This document shows, in pieces, positions 50,334 to 60,447 of a DNA stretch of 64,000 nt. The stretch covers positions 1-64,000 of the forward strand of contig JAJZUT010000003.1 of NCBI GenBank assembly GCA_021847105.1, given 5' to 3'. The position numbers and the translations under genes are program-made. Origin of the DNA: Pseudomonadota bacterium (lineage in GTDB: Bacteria; Pseudomonadota; Gammaproteobacteria; Steroidobacterales; Steroidobacteraceae). The notes beneath the pieces are model-generated. The model was not told the origin of the DNA. It was given only the letters and a program-made list of their open reading frames with translations, and searched no databases. The stretch's first letter is position 1; each line of letters starts with the position of its first letter.

Positions 50334-51755
50334 TCAGGCGCGACGCCAGTCTGTGCCGCCGCCCGGCCGATCTTCGAGAATCACGCCGGCCGCCGTCAGC
50401 GCGTCGCGAATACGATCGGACTCAGGCCAATTCTTGGCCTTGCGAGCCGCCGCGCGCGCCGCAATCTGTGCCTCGATCTGCGCGTCACTCAACGCAGCCG
50501 ACAGCGCTGCGGTCTCGCTCGACGGCGCGAGCACCGGCTTCGCCAGACGCAGCCAGCTCTCCGGATTATGCTGCAGCAATCCCAGCACCGCGCCGAGTTC
50601 ACGCAACTTCGCCCCGAGTGCCCCCGCACGCGCCGTCTCACCGGCATCGCGAGCCGTGTTGACCTCTCGGGCGAGCGTCTGCAGCACTGCGAGCGCTTCC
50701 GGAGTGTTGAAATCATCGTCCATCGCCGCCTGGAAACGCGGGCCGTAGGTCGAATCGGCCGGCTCGGCCACTGGCACGGCGCGCAATGCCAAATACAGTC
50801 GCTGCAGCGCGGCATCGGCCTGCTCAAGCTGCTCGAGGGAGTAATTGATCGGGCCCCGGTAGTGGCTCGCGAGCACGAAGTAACGCAGCACTTCCGGATG
50901 ACGCAGCTTCGGCAACACTTCGCGTACGGTGAAGAAATTGCCAAGAGACTTCGACATCTTCTCGTTGTCGACGTTGACGAAGCCGTTGTGCATCCAGATC
51001 TCGGCGAACCGCTCCCCGGTGGCCGCGCAGGTCTGCGCGATCTCGTTCTCGTGGTGAGGGAATTTCAGATCCATCCCACCGCCGTGTATGTCGAAGTGCG
51101 CGCCGAGCAGCTCGACCGACATCGCCGAACACTCAATGTGCCAACCCGGCCGGCCGCGCCCCCAAGGGGAGTCCCACGCGGGCTCATGCGGCTTCGCATG
51201 CTTCCAGAGGACGAAATCGAGCGGATCGCGTTTCGATTCGTCCACTTCGACGCGCGCGCCTGCTCGCAAATCAGCGAGGCGCTTGCCGGAGAGCCGGCCG
51301 TAGCCGGCGAACTTGGCCACCGCGTACATGACGTCCGCATTCGGTGCAACGTATGCGTAGCCGCGCTCGATGAGCTGCTCCACCATGGCAATGATCGCAG
51401 GCACGTGCTGGGTCGCGCGCGGCTCGAAATCCGGTCGCAGGATGCCCAGTGCTGCGCAATCCTCATGCATGGCCACAATGAACCGCTCGGTGAGTGCCTC
51501 GATCGGTTCACCGTTCTCGGCCGCGCGCTTGATGATCTTGTCATCAATATCGGTGATGTTGCGCACATAGATCAGCCGATAACCGCTGTGGCGCAAATAG
51601 CGCGCAACGGCATCGAACACGATCATCATGCGCGCGTGTCCGATATGCAGATAGTCGTACACGGTCATGCCGCACACGTACATGCGCACTTCGCCGGGCA
51701 CGATGGGAGTAAGCGGCTGTTTGTCTCCGGTGAGGGAGTTGTGAATGCGGATCAT
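50334..51755 (-). CDS. cysS: Cysteinyl-tRNA synthetase
   Basis: 473 residues from the ATG at 51755 ([15 protein letters not shown]), the usual family start and length. Class I landmarks: HIGH-like site in [17 protein letters not shown] with the zinc-binding Cys, [27 protein letters not shown] (zinc and cysteine selection) and KMSKS in [13 protein letters not shown]. It charges tRNA-Cys. The gltX gene lies 43 bases upstream on the same strand, so the two synthetases form an operon. Confidence 0.96.
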   Translation of the reverse strand: MIRIHNSLTGDKQPLTPIVPGEVRMYVCGMTVYDYLHIGHARMMIVFDAVARYLRHSGYRLIYVRNITDIDDKIIKRAAENGEPIEALTERFIVAMHEDCAALGILRPDFEPRATQHVPAIIAMVEQLIERGYAYVAPNADVMYAVAKFAGYGRLSGKRLADLRAGARVEVDESKRDPLDFVLWKHAKPHEPAWDSPWGRGRPGWHIECSAMSVELLGAHFDIHGGGMDLKFPHHENEIAQTCAATGERFAEIWMHNGFVNVDNEKMSKSLGNFFTVREVLPKLRHPEVLRYFVLASHYRGPINYSLEQLEQADAALQRLYLALRAVPVAEPADSTYGPRFQAAMDDDFNTPEALAVLQTLAREVNTARDAGETARAGALGAKLRELGAVLGLLQHNPESWLRLAKPVLAPSSETAALSAALSDAQIEAQIAARAAARKAKNWPESDRIRDALTAAGVILEDRPGGGTDWRRA

Positions 51756-51798
51756 GGCTGTCATTTCTTTGTCATGGCGAACCGTCGGCTCACGCTCG

Positions 51799-53232
51799 TC
51801 ACGCAAAGCGCGCCAGACGGCGCTCGATTTCCCCGGTCGGCATGGCGCGCAGGAGCGGTGCGAGCTCAGGACCATGGCCGAGACCGGTCAGGGCAAAACG
51901 CAGCGGTCGATAAAGCTGTGCGCCCTTGCGACCGCTCGCCTGCCGAGCCGCAGCCACGATGGCCGCCAGATCATTGCCGCTCACCGCCACGGCACGTGCC
52001 GCAGCCGCAAACAGCGTGGCGCCGGCCTCGCGCACAATCTGCTCACCCTCTGCATCGAGCGGCGGCGGGGCGCCGAAGACGATCCGGACCCACTCTTGCG
52101 CGTCCTCGGGCAACACCACGTTCGGCAGTACCGCCGTAGTGAATGCCTCCACGGCCGCAGGATCGACGTTCTGCGGCAGCAGCGCACCGAGCCAGCCACG
52201 CGCCTGCGCGGGCGAGAGCCGGTGCACGGCGGCCTTCTGCCAGACACGCAGTTGCTGCTCATCGAAATGCGCCGGCGCGCGGCCGAGATGATGCGTGTCG
52301 AAGGCGTGGACCAGCGCCTCGAGCCCGAGCAGATCGTGCTCCGGACTCGAGTGTCCCAGCCGGAACAGGTAGTTAATCAGCGCCTCGGGGCGATACCCTC
52401 GTTCGCGGAATTCGCGCACGCTGGCCGCACCGTGGCGCTTGGAAAGCGGCGAGCCATCCGCTCCGAGGATCAGCGCGAGGTGTCCATATCGGGGTGCCGG
52501 CAGTCCGAGCGCCTCGAGAATGAGCAGCTGACGCGGCGTGTTCGTCAGATGGTCCTCGCCACGCAGCACCTGCGTCACCCCCATGCTGGCATCATCGACG
52601 GCATTGGAAAAGAAGAACGCGGCCGAGCCGTCGGCCCGACGCACGACGAAATCACCGATGTCATCGGAGAGAAAGCTCTGCGCACCGTGCACGAGATCGG
52701 TGAATTCGATCCGCCGCCCGCTCGGCACCCGGAAGCGCAACGTGGCAGCGAGTCCGGCGGCCCGCCGCTGCGAGCGCTCGCTCTCGGTGAGCTCGCGACA
52801 CGTGCCCGGATAGCGGGGCGCACGGCCCGCCGAGCGCTGCGCGCTGCGAGCCGCCGCCAGCTCCAGCGCCGTGCAAAAGCACGGATAGACTGCCCCCTGG
52901 TGCTCCAGCTGCGAGAAGAGTCGCGCATAGAATGCCCCACGCTGCGACTGATGGTACGGGCCGAGCGCATCCTCGCATCCCGGGCCCGCGTCCCATTCCA
53001 GACCGAGCCACACCAGATCCGCCAGCAGCCCCTCGGTGTGCTCCGCGAGGCTGCGGCTGGCATCGGTGTCCTCGATGCGCAGCACGAACCGTTCCCCCGC
53101 ACGGCGGGCTAGCAGGAAATTGAACAGCGCGGTACGGGCGTTACCGAGGTGCAGCTCGCCGGTCGGGCTGGGGGCGAAGCGGGTCGCGCCGCGCGTGAAC
53201 GTCTGAGCGGTTGTGCGGTCCATTTCTGCCAT
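51799..53232 (-). CDS. gltX: Glutamyl-tRNA synthetase
   Basis: 477 residues from the ATG at 53232; an ATG at 53223 is nearly as good. Class I landmarks: [25 protein letters not shown] (HIGH-like HLGN), [22 protein letters not shown], and the KMSKS-like [10 protein letters not shown]. It charges tRNA-Glu. Divergent from the cyclophilin gene, with 72 bases between starts, so the promoters of both lie in that short gap. Confidence 0.95.
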   Translation of the reverse strand: MAEMDRTTAQTFTRGATRFAPSPTGELHLGNARTALFNFLLARRAGERFVLRIEDTDASRSLAEHTEGLLADLVWLGLEWDAGPGCEDALGPYHQSQRGAFYARLFSQLEHQGAVYPCFCTALELAAARSAQRSAGRAPRYPGTCRELTESERSQRRAAGLAATLRFRVPSGRRIEFTDLVHGAQSFLSDDIGDFVVRRADGSAAFFFSNAVDDASMGVTQVLRGEDHLTNTPRQLLILEALGLPAPRYGHLALILGADGSPLSKRHGAASVREFRERGYRPEALINYLFRLGHSSPEHDLLGLEALVHAFDTHHLGRAPAHFDEQQLRVWQKAAVHRLSPAQARGWLGALLPQNVDPAAVEAFTTAVLPNVVLPEDAQEWVRIVFGAPPPLDAEGEQIVREAGATLFAAAARAVAVSGNDLAAIVAAARQASGRKGAQLYRPLRFALTGLGHGPELAPLLRAMPTGEIERRLARFA

Positions 53233-53304
53233 AGCCGACAATAGTACGGGGTTTGCGCGGGCGCTGCTAAGATGACGCGTTTGCGCGAGCCACTGGGAGG
53301 ACCC

Positions 53305-54132
53305 ATGCACGATCGGAACTGCACCGCCGCACGGCGCAGCGCACTCACTCTCGCGGCGCGACTGCTCGCCGTCATGGCCCTCGGCCTGATGGGCACCGCG
53401 GGCGCGCAGAGCGCACAACCGGCACAGAATCCGCAGCCCAACCCCGAGGTGCTCGTCACCACGAGCATGGGCTCTTTCGTCATCGAGCTACGGCCCGACC
53501 GCGCACCGCTCACCGTGGCGAACTTCCTGCGCTATGTCCGCACCGGGTTCTACACCGACACGCTCATTCATCGGGTGGTCGGAAACTTCATCATCCAGGG
53601 TGGCGGGCATGAAGCGACCCCGCCGTACGCGCTCAAGCCCACGGGCGCGCCCGTGGTCAATGAATCCGGGAACGGCCTGGAGAACCGCCGGGGTACCGTC
53701 GGACTGGCCCGCAGCGCAGACCCCGACTCGGGCACCTCGCAGTTTTACATCAACCTCGCGGACAATCCCGAACTCGATCCGCTACCCACCCGCTGGGGTT
53801 ACACCGTGTTCGGCAAGGTCGTGCAGGGCATGAGCGTCGTCGAGCGCATCGGTCTGGTACCGACCGGCGCGTTCGGGCCGTTCAAGTCCCAGGCACCGCT
53901 CACACCGGTGGTGATCGAGAGCATCTCGCTCATCACTCCGTCGCAGCCCAGCACGACAGCGCCGGGTACGGCTGTCCCCGCAGCGCCTGCCGCGCCATCG
54001 GCAGCGGCGGCACCGGGGCATGCCGGCTCGGCAAGCCCCCCCACCTCGAGCAGCCCGGGTAGCGGCACGAGCGCTGAACCGGCCAAGACTGCGCCGCCCA
54101 CCCGTCCCAGCACCACGCCGCCCAAGCCGTGA
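53305..54132 (+). CDS. Periplasmic cyclophilin-type peptidyl-prolyl isomerase
   Basis: 275 residues from the ATG at 53305, preceded by GGGAGG. Signal peptide (ALTLAARLLAVMALGLMGTAGAQ). The isomerase domain (~48-215) has MGSFVIELRPDRAPLTVANFLRYV, FYTDTLIHRVVGNFIIQGGG with the catalytic-region Arg and FxxxGG core, and SGTSQFYINLADNPELD. After it comes a ~65-residue tail of Ala, Pro, Ser and Thr, low complexity, unusual for bacterial cyclophilins. It should help fold outer-membrane or periplasmic proteins. The stop overlaps lpxH by 4 bases. Confidence 0.92.
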   Translation: MHDRNCTAARRSALTLAARLLAVMALGLMGTAGAQSAQPAQNPQPNPEVLVTTSMGSFVIELRPDRAPLTVANFLRYVRTGFYTDTLIHRVVGNFIIQGGGHEATPPYALKPTGAPVVNESGNGLENRRGTVGLARSADPDSGTSQFYINLADNPELDPLPTRWGYTVFGKVVQGMSVVERIGLVPTGAFGPFKSQAPLTPVVIESISLITPSQPSTTAPGTAVPAAPAAPSAAAAPGHAGSASPPTSSSPGSGTSAEPAKTAPPTRPSTTPPKP

Positions 54133-54881
54133 TCCGCGAAGCGGCCGTGTCGGGGCGCGATCCGCGGCACTGCCTGTTCGTCTCGGATGTTCATCTGGAT
54201 GCCGTAGCGGGCGCCGCCGAGCACCAGTTCCTACAGTTTCTGCGCACCGAGGCGATGCAGGCCGATGCGCTGTACATCCTCGGCGATCTGTTCGAGACCT
54301 GGGTCGGTGACGATGCGCCGGAGCAGCAAGCCGTGCTCGATGCGCTGACGGCGCTCAGTACCAGCGGGGTTGCCTGCTTCGCACTACATGGCAATCGGGA
54401 TTTTTTGCTGGGCGAGGCCTTCTCCCAGCGCACCGGCTGTCGGCTGCTGCCTGACCCGGTCGTCGCTCACTTCGGGGGTGAGCGAGTGTTGCTGACCCAC
54501 GGCGATGCGCTCTGCACTGACGATCACGCCTACCAGGAGCTGCGCACCCTCGTTCGGAACGCCCATTGGCAGCGTCGATTTTTATCCTTGCCGCTTGCCA
54601 CCCGACAACAACTTGCCGATGAAGCCCGCGCGGGTAGTCGAGCGCATACCGCGCGGACCCAGCCGCGCATCATGGACGTGAATGCCAGTGCCGTTGAGGC
54701 GGCTTTTCACTCAACGCGGGTTCGCCGCATCATCCACGGACACACACACCGTCCGGCCGTCCATGACGGACTGATCGAGGGAACACCCGCTCAGCGCATC
54801 GTGCTCGGCGCCTGGTATGAGCAAGGCAGTTGCCTCTCGTACCGCGACGGGCGTTACGAGTTGCGCGCCCTGCCCCGGTGA
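54129..54881 (+). CDS. lpxH: UDP-2,3-diacylglucosamine pyrophosphatase
   Basis: 250 residues, GTG start overlapping the preceding stop. Metallophosphoesterase motifs in order: LFVSDVHLD, LGDLFETWVGDD, LHGNRDFLLG, LLTHGDALCTDD and IHGHTHRP. Together with the length and RTQPRIMDVN segment they identify LpxH, which makes lipid X in lipid A synthesis at the inner membrane. Translationally coupled to the cyclophilin gene, as in several gammaproteobacteria where the two genes adjoin. Confidence 0.94.
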   Translation: MIREAAVSGRDPRHCLFVSDVHLDAVAGAAEHQFLQFLRTEAMQADALYILGDLFETWVGDDAPEQQAVLDALTALSTSGVACFALHGNRDFLLGEAFSQRTGCRLLPDPVVAHFGGERVLLTHGDALCTDDHAYQELRTLVRNAHWQRRFLSLPLATRQQLADEARAGSRAHTARTQPRIMDVNASAVEAAFHSTRVRRIIHGHTHRPAVHDGLIEGTPAQRIVLGAWYEQGSCLSYRDGRYELRALPR

Positions 54882-54907
54882 GCGACTCACGCACTCACCG
54901 GGGCAGG
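54869..54907. terminator. 14-bp perfect hairpin between convergent lpxH and the Spy-like gene
   Basis: CCTGCCCCGGTGAG (54869-54882) and its complement (54894-54907) enclose an 11-base loop; the left arm contains the lpxH stop. It is symmetrical and should serve both genes. No T-run follows. Confidence 0.65.
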
Positions 54908-54918
54908 CCGTAGCCGGC

Positions 54919-55371
54919 TCAGGGTTTGGGTGCGGACGGCGGCCCCATGCCCATACCCATACCCATGCCCATGCCGCGCATGCCTTTGTGCCGCATGAAC
55001 CAACGCGGATGCGGCGGTACGAGCACGCGGAACTTGACCATCTGCGCCGGACTCAGCACCTGTGCCATCCGGGTCATCATCTGCTGGTGTGCGTCACGGT
55101 GCGCGCGCCGCGCGGCGCGCATGGCCTGCATGACCTGTTGCATGCTGGCCCGCATCGCCGCGTGCTGTTGCGCATAGATCGCCTTGACCTGCTGCTGCTG
55201 TGCGGGACTGAGGTCAAGCAACACGGTCAACTGATGGAGCCGCCACTGCTCCATTCGTTGCATGCGCATCGCCATATCGCCGCGACCCCATGCCGGTGCC
55301 GGCGGCGGGCTCTGCGCGAGCGCCACGCTCGCCACACCTGCGAGCGCCAGTAGAACCAGAGTGCGTTTCAT
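54919..55371 (-). CDS. Spy/CpxP-like periplasmic protein, Met- and His-rich
   Basis: 150 residues from the ATG at 55371 with a signal peptide (RTLVLLALAGVASVALAQ). Two LTxxQ-type motifs appear as LDLSPAQQQQVKAIY and QVLSPAQMVKFRVL, spaced as in Spy/CpxP chaperone and stress-sensor proteins. Methionine is strikingly frequent (MAMRMQRMEQW, MRASMQQVMQAM, HQQMMTRMAQ) and the C-terminus has a GM repeat. Met/His enrichment suggests binding of copper or silver, as inference. It is the last of three same-strand genes after a response regulator and a sensor kinase, resembling the CpxRA-CpxP relation. Confidence 0.85.
   Translation of the reverse strand: MKRTLVLLALAGVASVALAQSPPPAPAWGRGDMAMRMQRMEQWRLHQLTVLLDLSPAQQQQVKAIYAQQHAAMRASMQQVMQAMRAARRAHRDAHQQMMTRMAQVLSPAQMVKFRVLVPPHPRWFMRHKGMRGMGMGMGMGMGPPSAPKP
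54944..54973 (-). repeat. Five 6-bp repeats encoding the Gly-Met tail
   Basis: CCCATR occurs five times in a row on the plus strand and encodes alternating Gly and Met near the C-terminus of the Spy-like protein. Copy number changes would keep the frame. Confidence 0.85.
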
Positions 55372-55456
55372 GGACTTTCCTCCGTCGATCATCAACCCGG
55401 GACAGAGTGTAGTCGCACGAGCCGAGACACGCCGTAAGCAAATGTGCAATGCTGAC

Positions 55457-56920
55457 TCAGCGGCGCGGCAGGCGCAGCTCGGCCTCGAGCCCGCCGGTGG
55501 GCCGGTTGCGCAATTGCAAAGTGCCGCCGTGCGCCTGTGCCAGATCGCGCGCAATGCTCAGACCGAGGCCCGTTCCGCCCGTATCCCGGTTGCGCGAGGA
55601 CTCCAGTCGAAAGAACGGCTCGAAGACCCGCTCGAGCGCATGTACCGGAATGCCAGGACCCGTATCGCTCACCAGAATGCGCAGCACCGCTCCGTCGTGG
55701 ACGACGATCTCGGCGCGCTCGCCGAATTTGACCGCGTTTGAAACGAGATTGGTCAGGCAGCGCTTCAGCGCTTGCGGACGCCCGGGAAACGGCTCACTGG
55801 CGTGCCCAACGACGCTCACCTCGTGCCCCATCTCGGTGAACCCGAGCCGCACCGCCTCGATCAGCGCATCGACATCAATCGGCTCAACAACATCCTGCTC
55901 ATCGAGCCCACGAAACAGCCCGAGCGCACCGCGCACCATGCTTTCCATTTCATCGAGCTCACGACCGAGTCGCGCACGCAATGACACATCATCGAGCAGC
56001 GTCTCCACCTGCAGCCGCAGACGCGTCAGCGGCGTCTTCAGATCATGCGACATGGCGGCCAGCACCGCGGTGCGGCTGTCGAGGTAGCGGTGCAAGCGCT
56101 CCTGCATGCTGTTGAACGCGTGCGCTGCTTCCCGCAATTCGCGCACGCCCTGCTCCGGCAGCGGCGGCGCCCGCTCGCCGCGGCCAATCGTCTCGGCCGC
56201 GCGCGCCAGGCGCAAGAGCGGTCGCGTGATGCCCCGAGCAGCGACATATAAAGCCGCCACCAGCACCATCACCAACAAAATCAAGTGAACCAGCAGACGC
56301 GGCGGCAACACCATCGACGGCGATATGCGCGCCACTCTGAATACGAGTGCCGCGTTTTCCGGCCCGCTCACGCGCACATCATAAAAACCAACACGGCGCG
56401 TGTGCAGCGCGATGGCCGGCGGCGGAACCCGGATGACCTCGCCTGCGGCGCCGCTCGCCTTCGCGAGGCTGATGCGATAGGCGCTGCCGAGCTCGCTGTG
56501 CAAGCGCTGCAAAAGCAGGCCTCGGGCATCGGCCAGAAATGGCAGGTGAATCTGCAATCCGTTCACGAGGTGCCGCCGCATCCGCCAGCGCACCCGCCAC
56601 CAGCGCGGTCGGCGCAGCATCCGTTCTGCAGGCATAGGCGGTGGCATCGGCGACCCGCGCATCGCGCCGAGCGGACCGAACCCGCCGAACTCGCGCAGCC
56701 GGCGCAGCGCTCGGGCACGCGCCTCTGGCGGCAGTTGGCTCAGCATGAACGTAATCTCGCTGATGCGCCGCGCCCACAGTCGCGTCGTCACCTGAGTCAC
56801 GATCCTTTGCTCGTTGCGGGCCACGAGATACAGGCTCGCCACCTGCGCGAGCAATACTCCGATGACCGTGGCGGCGATCAGCCGCCCGAACAGGGACTGT
56901 GGCCACAGAGCGATACGCAT
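55457..56920 (-). CDS. Two-component sensor histidine kinase
   Basis: 487 residues. Membrane helix 1 (LIAATVIGVLLAQVASLYLVA), a ~170-residue periplasmic domain unusually rich in Met, Arg and Pro (GSPMPPPMPAERMLRRPRWW), helix 2 (LLVHLILLVMVLVAALYVA), HAMP, the phospho-acceptor region AAMSHDLKTPLTRLRLQVE, N box LTNLVSNAVKFG, and G boxes VSDTGPGIP and GGTGLGLSIARDLAQAHGG. It resembles EnvZ/CpxA-type kinases. It pairs with the response regulator encoded 19 bases upstream; the Spy-like gene follows 86 bases downstream and may be a target. Confidence 0.93.
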   Translation of the reverse strand: MRIALWPQSLFGRLIAATVIGVLLAQVASLYLVARNEQRIVTQVTTRLWARRISEITFMLSQLPPEARARALRRLREFGGFGPLGAMRGSPMPPPMPAERMLRRPRWWRVRWRMRRHLVNGLQIHLPFLADARGLLLQRLHSELGSAYRISLAKASGAAGEVIRVPPPAIALHTRRVGFYDVRVSGPENAALVFRVARISPSMVLPPRLLVHLILLVMVLVAALYVAARGITRPLLRLARAAETIGRGERAPPLPEQGVRELREAAHAFNSMQERLHRYLDSRTAVLAAMSHDLKTPLTRLRLQVETLLDDVSLRARLGRELDEMESMVRGALGLFRGLDEQDVVEPIDVDALIEAVRLGFTEMGHEVSVVGHASEPFPGRPQALKRCLTNLVSNAVKFGERAEIVVHDGAVLRILVSDTGPGIPVHALERVFEPFFRLESSRNRDTGGTGLGLSIARDLAQAHGGTLQLRNRPTGGLEAELRLPRR

Positions 56921-56939
56921 ACGCGCCCCGGCTTTCGTT

Positions 56940-57656
56940 TCACTCGGTTGCGACGGGCACGCCGATCACATAACCCTGGCCGTAGACCGTCTTGATGATC
57001 CGCGGCGCACGCGCATCATCGCCGAGAATCTGCCGCAGCCGGCTGACCCGCACATCGATGCTGCGGTCGAGGGGATCGACCTCACGGCCGCGCAGCAGCT
57101 CGGCAAGCTGTGTGCGCGTGACCACCCGGTTGCCGGCCGAGAGCAGCACCGCGAGCAGCCGGTACTCCGCTCCGCTCAGTGATACTTCGCTGGCGTTGCC
57201 GGTGAGCGTGCGTCGGGTGGTATCGAGGCGCCAGCCGTCGAAATTGAAGGCGCGCACGGCCTGCGGGTCTGGATCGGGCGATGCGTGCGTGCTGCGGCGC
57301 AGCACGGCGCGAATCCGTCCGAGCAGCTCACGGGGATTGAACGGCTTCGGCACATAGTCATCGGCGCCGAGCTCGAATCCGACGATCCGGTCGGTGTCCT
57401 CGCCACGCGCGGTCAGCATGATCACCGGCATTTGCGAGCGAGCACGCAGCCCGCGGCAGATCGACAGGCCGTCCTCGCCCGGCAGCATCACATCAAGTAG
57501 CAGCAGATCGAAATGAGAACGCTCCATCGCGCGACGCATCTGCAGCGCATCGCCCACCGCGGTCACCCGCATGCCTTCCTTTTCCAGGTACTGACTCAAC
57601 AGCGAGCGGATCTCGCTGTCGTCATCGACAAGCAACAGATGAGGATGCTCGGCCAT
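56940..57656 (-). CDS. OmpR-family response regulator
   Basis: 238 residues from the ATG at 57656 (MAEHPHLLLVDDDSEI). Receiver domain with acidic pocket DDD, phosphorylated Asp in LLLLDVMLPGEDG, MLTARGED and DDYVPKPFNPRELLGR; C-terminal winged helix with RTLTGNASEVSLSGAEYRLL, LLRGREVDPLDRSIDVRVSRLRQIL and IIKTVYGQGYVIG. It is the first gene of the operon with the sensor kinase. GCCTAGGC, part of the palindrome seen at the efflux locus, occurs 38 bases upstream of the start, possibly by chance. Confidence 0.94.
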   Translation of the reverse strand: MAEHPHLLLVDDDSEIRSLLSQYLEKEGMRVTAVGDALQMRRAMERSHFDLLLLDVMLPGEDGLSICRGLRARSQMPVIMLTARGEDTDRIVGFELGADDYVPKPFNPRELLGRIRAVLRRSTHASPDPDPQAVRAFNFDGWRLDTTRRTLTGNASEVSLSGAEYRLLAVLLSAGNRVVTRTQLAELLRGREVDPLDRSIDVRVSRLRQILGDDARAPRIIKTVYGQGYVIGVPVATE

Positions 57657-57771
57657 GGCGTAAACTCGTACGTGCAACGATACCGGAGCGCGCTGCCTAG
57701 GCGCCATAGCGCTCCGTCGAGTCCGGCGGCACCAGCCCGCACCCGTTACAATTGCTCACAAGAGCGCCCCT

Positions 57772-58938
57772 TCACGGCGCGCGCTTCAAACCGATGACCA
57801 GATCGGCAACATTGGTTCCGGTCGGACCGGTGCGCAGCAGTGCACCGGCCGCCGCCAGCGCCGTGCCGGCATCGGCGCAGCGCAGCGCCTCATCGGCATC
57901 GATGCCGAGCGCAGCGATTCGTCCGCAGGTCTCGCCATCGACCAGCGCTCCGGCGTCCTCGGTCGGCCCGTCGACGCCATCGGTGCCGACGGCAAGCAGA
58001 GCGAGGTTGGCGTATCCGGCGATCAACCGCGCTGCCGCGAGCGCCAGATGTTGGTTGCGGCCACCACGCCCGGGGTGCGGCGGCAACTGCACCGTTGACT
58101 CCCCGCCCCAGATGCGTACTTGCACATCGCCGAGCGCGAGCTCATGGGTGAACTGCGTTGCGAGGCGCCGCGCGTCGCCGGCGAATCGACCCGGGGCGCG
58201 ATGCGCGGTCAGACCACGCTCGCGGGCCGCCTCGGCCACCGCCTCACTGGCCCGATCGATCGAGGCGATCACCTCACGTTGCAGCCGGTCACCGCGCGGA
58301 GCTGGGGCGAGGATGCCCGAACCGATCACGGCCGGATCGTCGCCCGGCACATCGGAAATGAACAGCACCCGTCCACGGCGATCGCCCAGGCGCGCGGCCA
58401 GTCCGCCTCCCTTGATCTGCGAGACGCGGGCGCGCTCGGCATTCAGCGCCACGATGTCGCGACCCGAGGCCATGCCCTGTCGCGACAGGCGCACCAGCTG
58501 CTCGAGCGTGACTCCCGGCTTGGGCACCTCGACGAGCGCCGAGGCGCCCCCCGAGATCAGAAACAGGAGACAGCCCGTCGCGGGCAGCGCATCGAGCCAG
58601 GTGAGCAGGCGCTCCCCGGCGCGCAGGGAGCGCTCATCGGGCAGAGGGTGGGCACTCTCGAGCACCTCCACTCCGGGCACCCCATGGAGCGCCTCCGCTC
58701 CGTAACCGGCAGGGCTGATGACCAGCGTCCGCTCGAGCGCGAAGCCGAGGGCATCACGCGAGCCGAGCGCCATCGCCCCAGCCGCTTTGCCGATCGCGAC
58801 CGCCCAGTGTGGCTCACTCGCGGTCGAGCCCAGCGCCTCGCGCACGCAGGTACGTCCCTCGACGCGGGCCAGACCCGCGCGGCACAGCTCGATGAGCAGC
58901 TCGCGACGGGCCTCACCGGCTGTCGCGCGTTCAGCCAC
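57772..58938 (-). CDS. Glycerate 2-kinase (DUF4147/MOFRL type)
   Basis: 388 residues. The N-terminal DUF4147 part has [11 protein letters not shown] and [39 protein letters not shown] and [17 protein letters not shown]; the C-terminal MOFRL part has [40 protein letters not shown]. This enzyme phosphorylates D-glycerate at carbon 2, linking serine, glyoxylate or tartrate breakdown to glycolysis. Its start overlaps the purF stop by 8 bases, an unusual joining of a catabolic gene to a purine gene. Confidence 0.9.
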   Translation of the reverse strand: MAERATAGEARRELLIELCRAGLARVEGRTCVREALGSTASEPHWAVAIGKAAGAMALGSRDALGFALERTLVISPAGYGAEALHGVPGVEVLESAHPLPDERSLRAGERLLTWLDALPATGCLLFLISGGASALVEVPKPGVTLEQLVRLSRQGMASGRDIVALNAERARVSQIKGGGLAARLGDRRGRVLFISDVPGDDPAVIGSGILAPAPRGDRLQREVIASIDRASEAVAEAARERGLTAHRAPGRFAGDARRLATQFTHELALGDVQVRIWGGESTVQLPPHPGRGGRNQHLALAAARLIAGYANLALLAVGTDGVDGPTEDAGALVDGETCGRIAALGIDADEALRCADAGTALAAAGALLRTGPTGTNVADLVIGLKRAP

Positions 58939-60439
58939 CGTGGACGATTTTCAGCGCGCCGCGTCCGTCGCGGCCGCGCTGCTTGGCCTCATCGGACCGT
59001 TCGCGCTGCAGGCGATCGAGGTACTGCGGCGTGACATCGCCGGTGATGTACTGGCCTGAGAAGCAGGAGGTGTCGAACTCTTCGATCTGCGAATCCTCGT
59101 GCCGGCAGGCCGCAATCAGGTCCTCAAGATCCTGATAGACGAGCCAGTCGGCGCCGATCAGACGCATCACTTCCTCGACGCTGCGTCCGCCCGCCACGAG
59201 TTCCCGCGCCGCCGGCATGTCGATGCCGTACACGTTCGGGTAGCGCACCGGGGGAGCCGCCGAAGCGAAATACACCCTGCGCGCGCCCGCCTCGCGCGCC
59301 AGCTCGATGATCTGCGCAGAGGTGGTACCGCGCACGATCGAGTCATCCACCAACAGCACGTTCTTGCCGCGAAACTCCAGGTCGATCGCGTTCAGCTTGC
59401 TGCGCACCGACTTCTGCCGCTGCTGCTGGCCGGGCATGATGAAGGTGCGCCCGATGTAGCGGTTCTTGGTAAACCCTTCGCGGTACTTCAGGCCCAGGCG
59501 CTGAGCCAACTGCAAGGCGCTGGTGCGGCTGGTGTCGGGAATCGGAATCACGACGTCAATGTCGTGATTCGGACGCTCGCGCAGGATCTTCTCGGCCAGC
59601 CGGTCGCCCATGCGCATGCGCGCGCGATACACCGAGATGTTGTCGATCTTGGAGTCCGGTCGCGCAAAATAGACGTACTCGAAGATGCACGGTGCGTGGC
59701 GCGTCACGGTGACGCACTGGTGCGAGTGAAGCCGGCCGGCCTCATCGATCAGCACCGCCTCGCCCGGGGCAATATCGCGCACCAGACGGAAAGCGAGACT
59801 GTCTAGCGCCACGCTCTCGGACGCCAGCATCCATTCCTTGCCGTGCGGGGTGTCACGCTCACCGAGCACCAGTGGACGGATACCGTTGGGATCGCGGAAT
59901 CCGACAATGCCGTGACCGATGATCATGGCAATGACTGCGAAGCCGCCGCGGCAGCGGCGGTACACCGCCTCGAGCGCCGCGAACACGTCCGCCGGCGTAA
60001 CCCGGGGCGTGCCGATGCGTTGTAGCTCGGAAGCGAACACGTTGAGCAGCACTTCCGAGTCGGAGCTGGTGTTCAGGTGACGTCGGTCTTCGCGGGTGAG
60101 GACCTCGGCGAGTTCGGCGGCATTGGTGAGATTGCCGTTGTGCGCCAGGCAGATCCCATAGGGCGAGTTGACGTAAAAGGGCTGGGCCTCCGAGGCGCTG
60201 TCGCAGCCCGCAGTCGGGTAGCGCACGTGGCCGATGCCCACATGCCCCTTCAGCTCGAGCATGTGCTGCTGCTGAAAGACATCGCGCACCAGTCCGCTTG
60301 CCTTGCGCACGGACAGACCGCCCTCGCCGCTGGTGGCAATGCCCGCGGCGTCCTGGCCGCGGTGCTGCAGCACGGTCAGCGCATCATAGAGGCGCTGATT
60401 GACCGCGCTCGTGCCGACGAGCCCGACGATTCCACACAT
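58931..60439 (-). CDS. purF: Amidophosphoribosyltransferase
   Basis: 502 residues. Cys2 in MCGIVGLVG is the glutaminase nucleophile after removal of Met. Glutaminase domain: [30 protein letters not shown]. Phosphoribosyltransferase domain: [26 protein letters not shown] and the PRPP loop [14 protein letters not shown]. It makes phosphoribosylamine, the first step of purine synthesis. cvpA lies 8 bases upstream, as in E. coli. Confidence 0.97.
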   Translation of the reverse strand: MCGIVGLVGTSAVNQRLYDALTVLQHRGQDAAGIATSGEGGLSVRKASGLVRDVFQQQHMLELKGHVGIGHVRYPTAGCDSASEAQPFYVNSPYGICLAHNGNLTNAAELAEVLTREDRRHLNTSSDSEVLLNVFASELQRIGTPRVTPADVFAALEAVYRRCRGGFAVIAMIIGHGIVGFRDPNGIRPLVLGERDTPHGKEWMLASESVALDSLAFRLVRDIAPGEAVLIDEAGRLHSHQCVTVTRHAPCIFEYVYFARPDSKIDNISVYRARMRMGDRLAEKILRERPNHDIDVVIPIPDTSRTSALQLAQRLGLKYREGFTKNRYIGRTFIMPGQQQRQKSVRSKLNAIDLEFRGKNVLLVDDSIVRGTTSAQIIELAREAGARRVYFASAAPPVRYPNVYGIDMPAARELVAGGRSVEEVMRLIGADWLVYQDLEDLIAACRHEDSQIEEFDTSCFSGQYITGDVTPQYLDRLQRERSDEAKQRGRDGRGALKIVHGG

Positions 60440-60447
60440 AAGCTACC

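Noticed and set aside
50568..52139. 523-codon plus-strand frame opposite cysS and gltX
   Set aside because: Shadow of two essential synthetase genes; composition rich in Arg, Ala and His without any motif.
57694..57701. GCCTAGGC before the response regulator as a MarR site
   Set aside because: Only the 8-base core is present, flanking bases do not match, and one such word in 64 kb can occur by chance.
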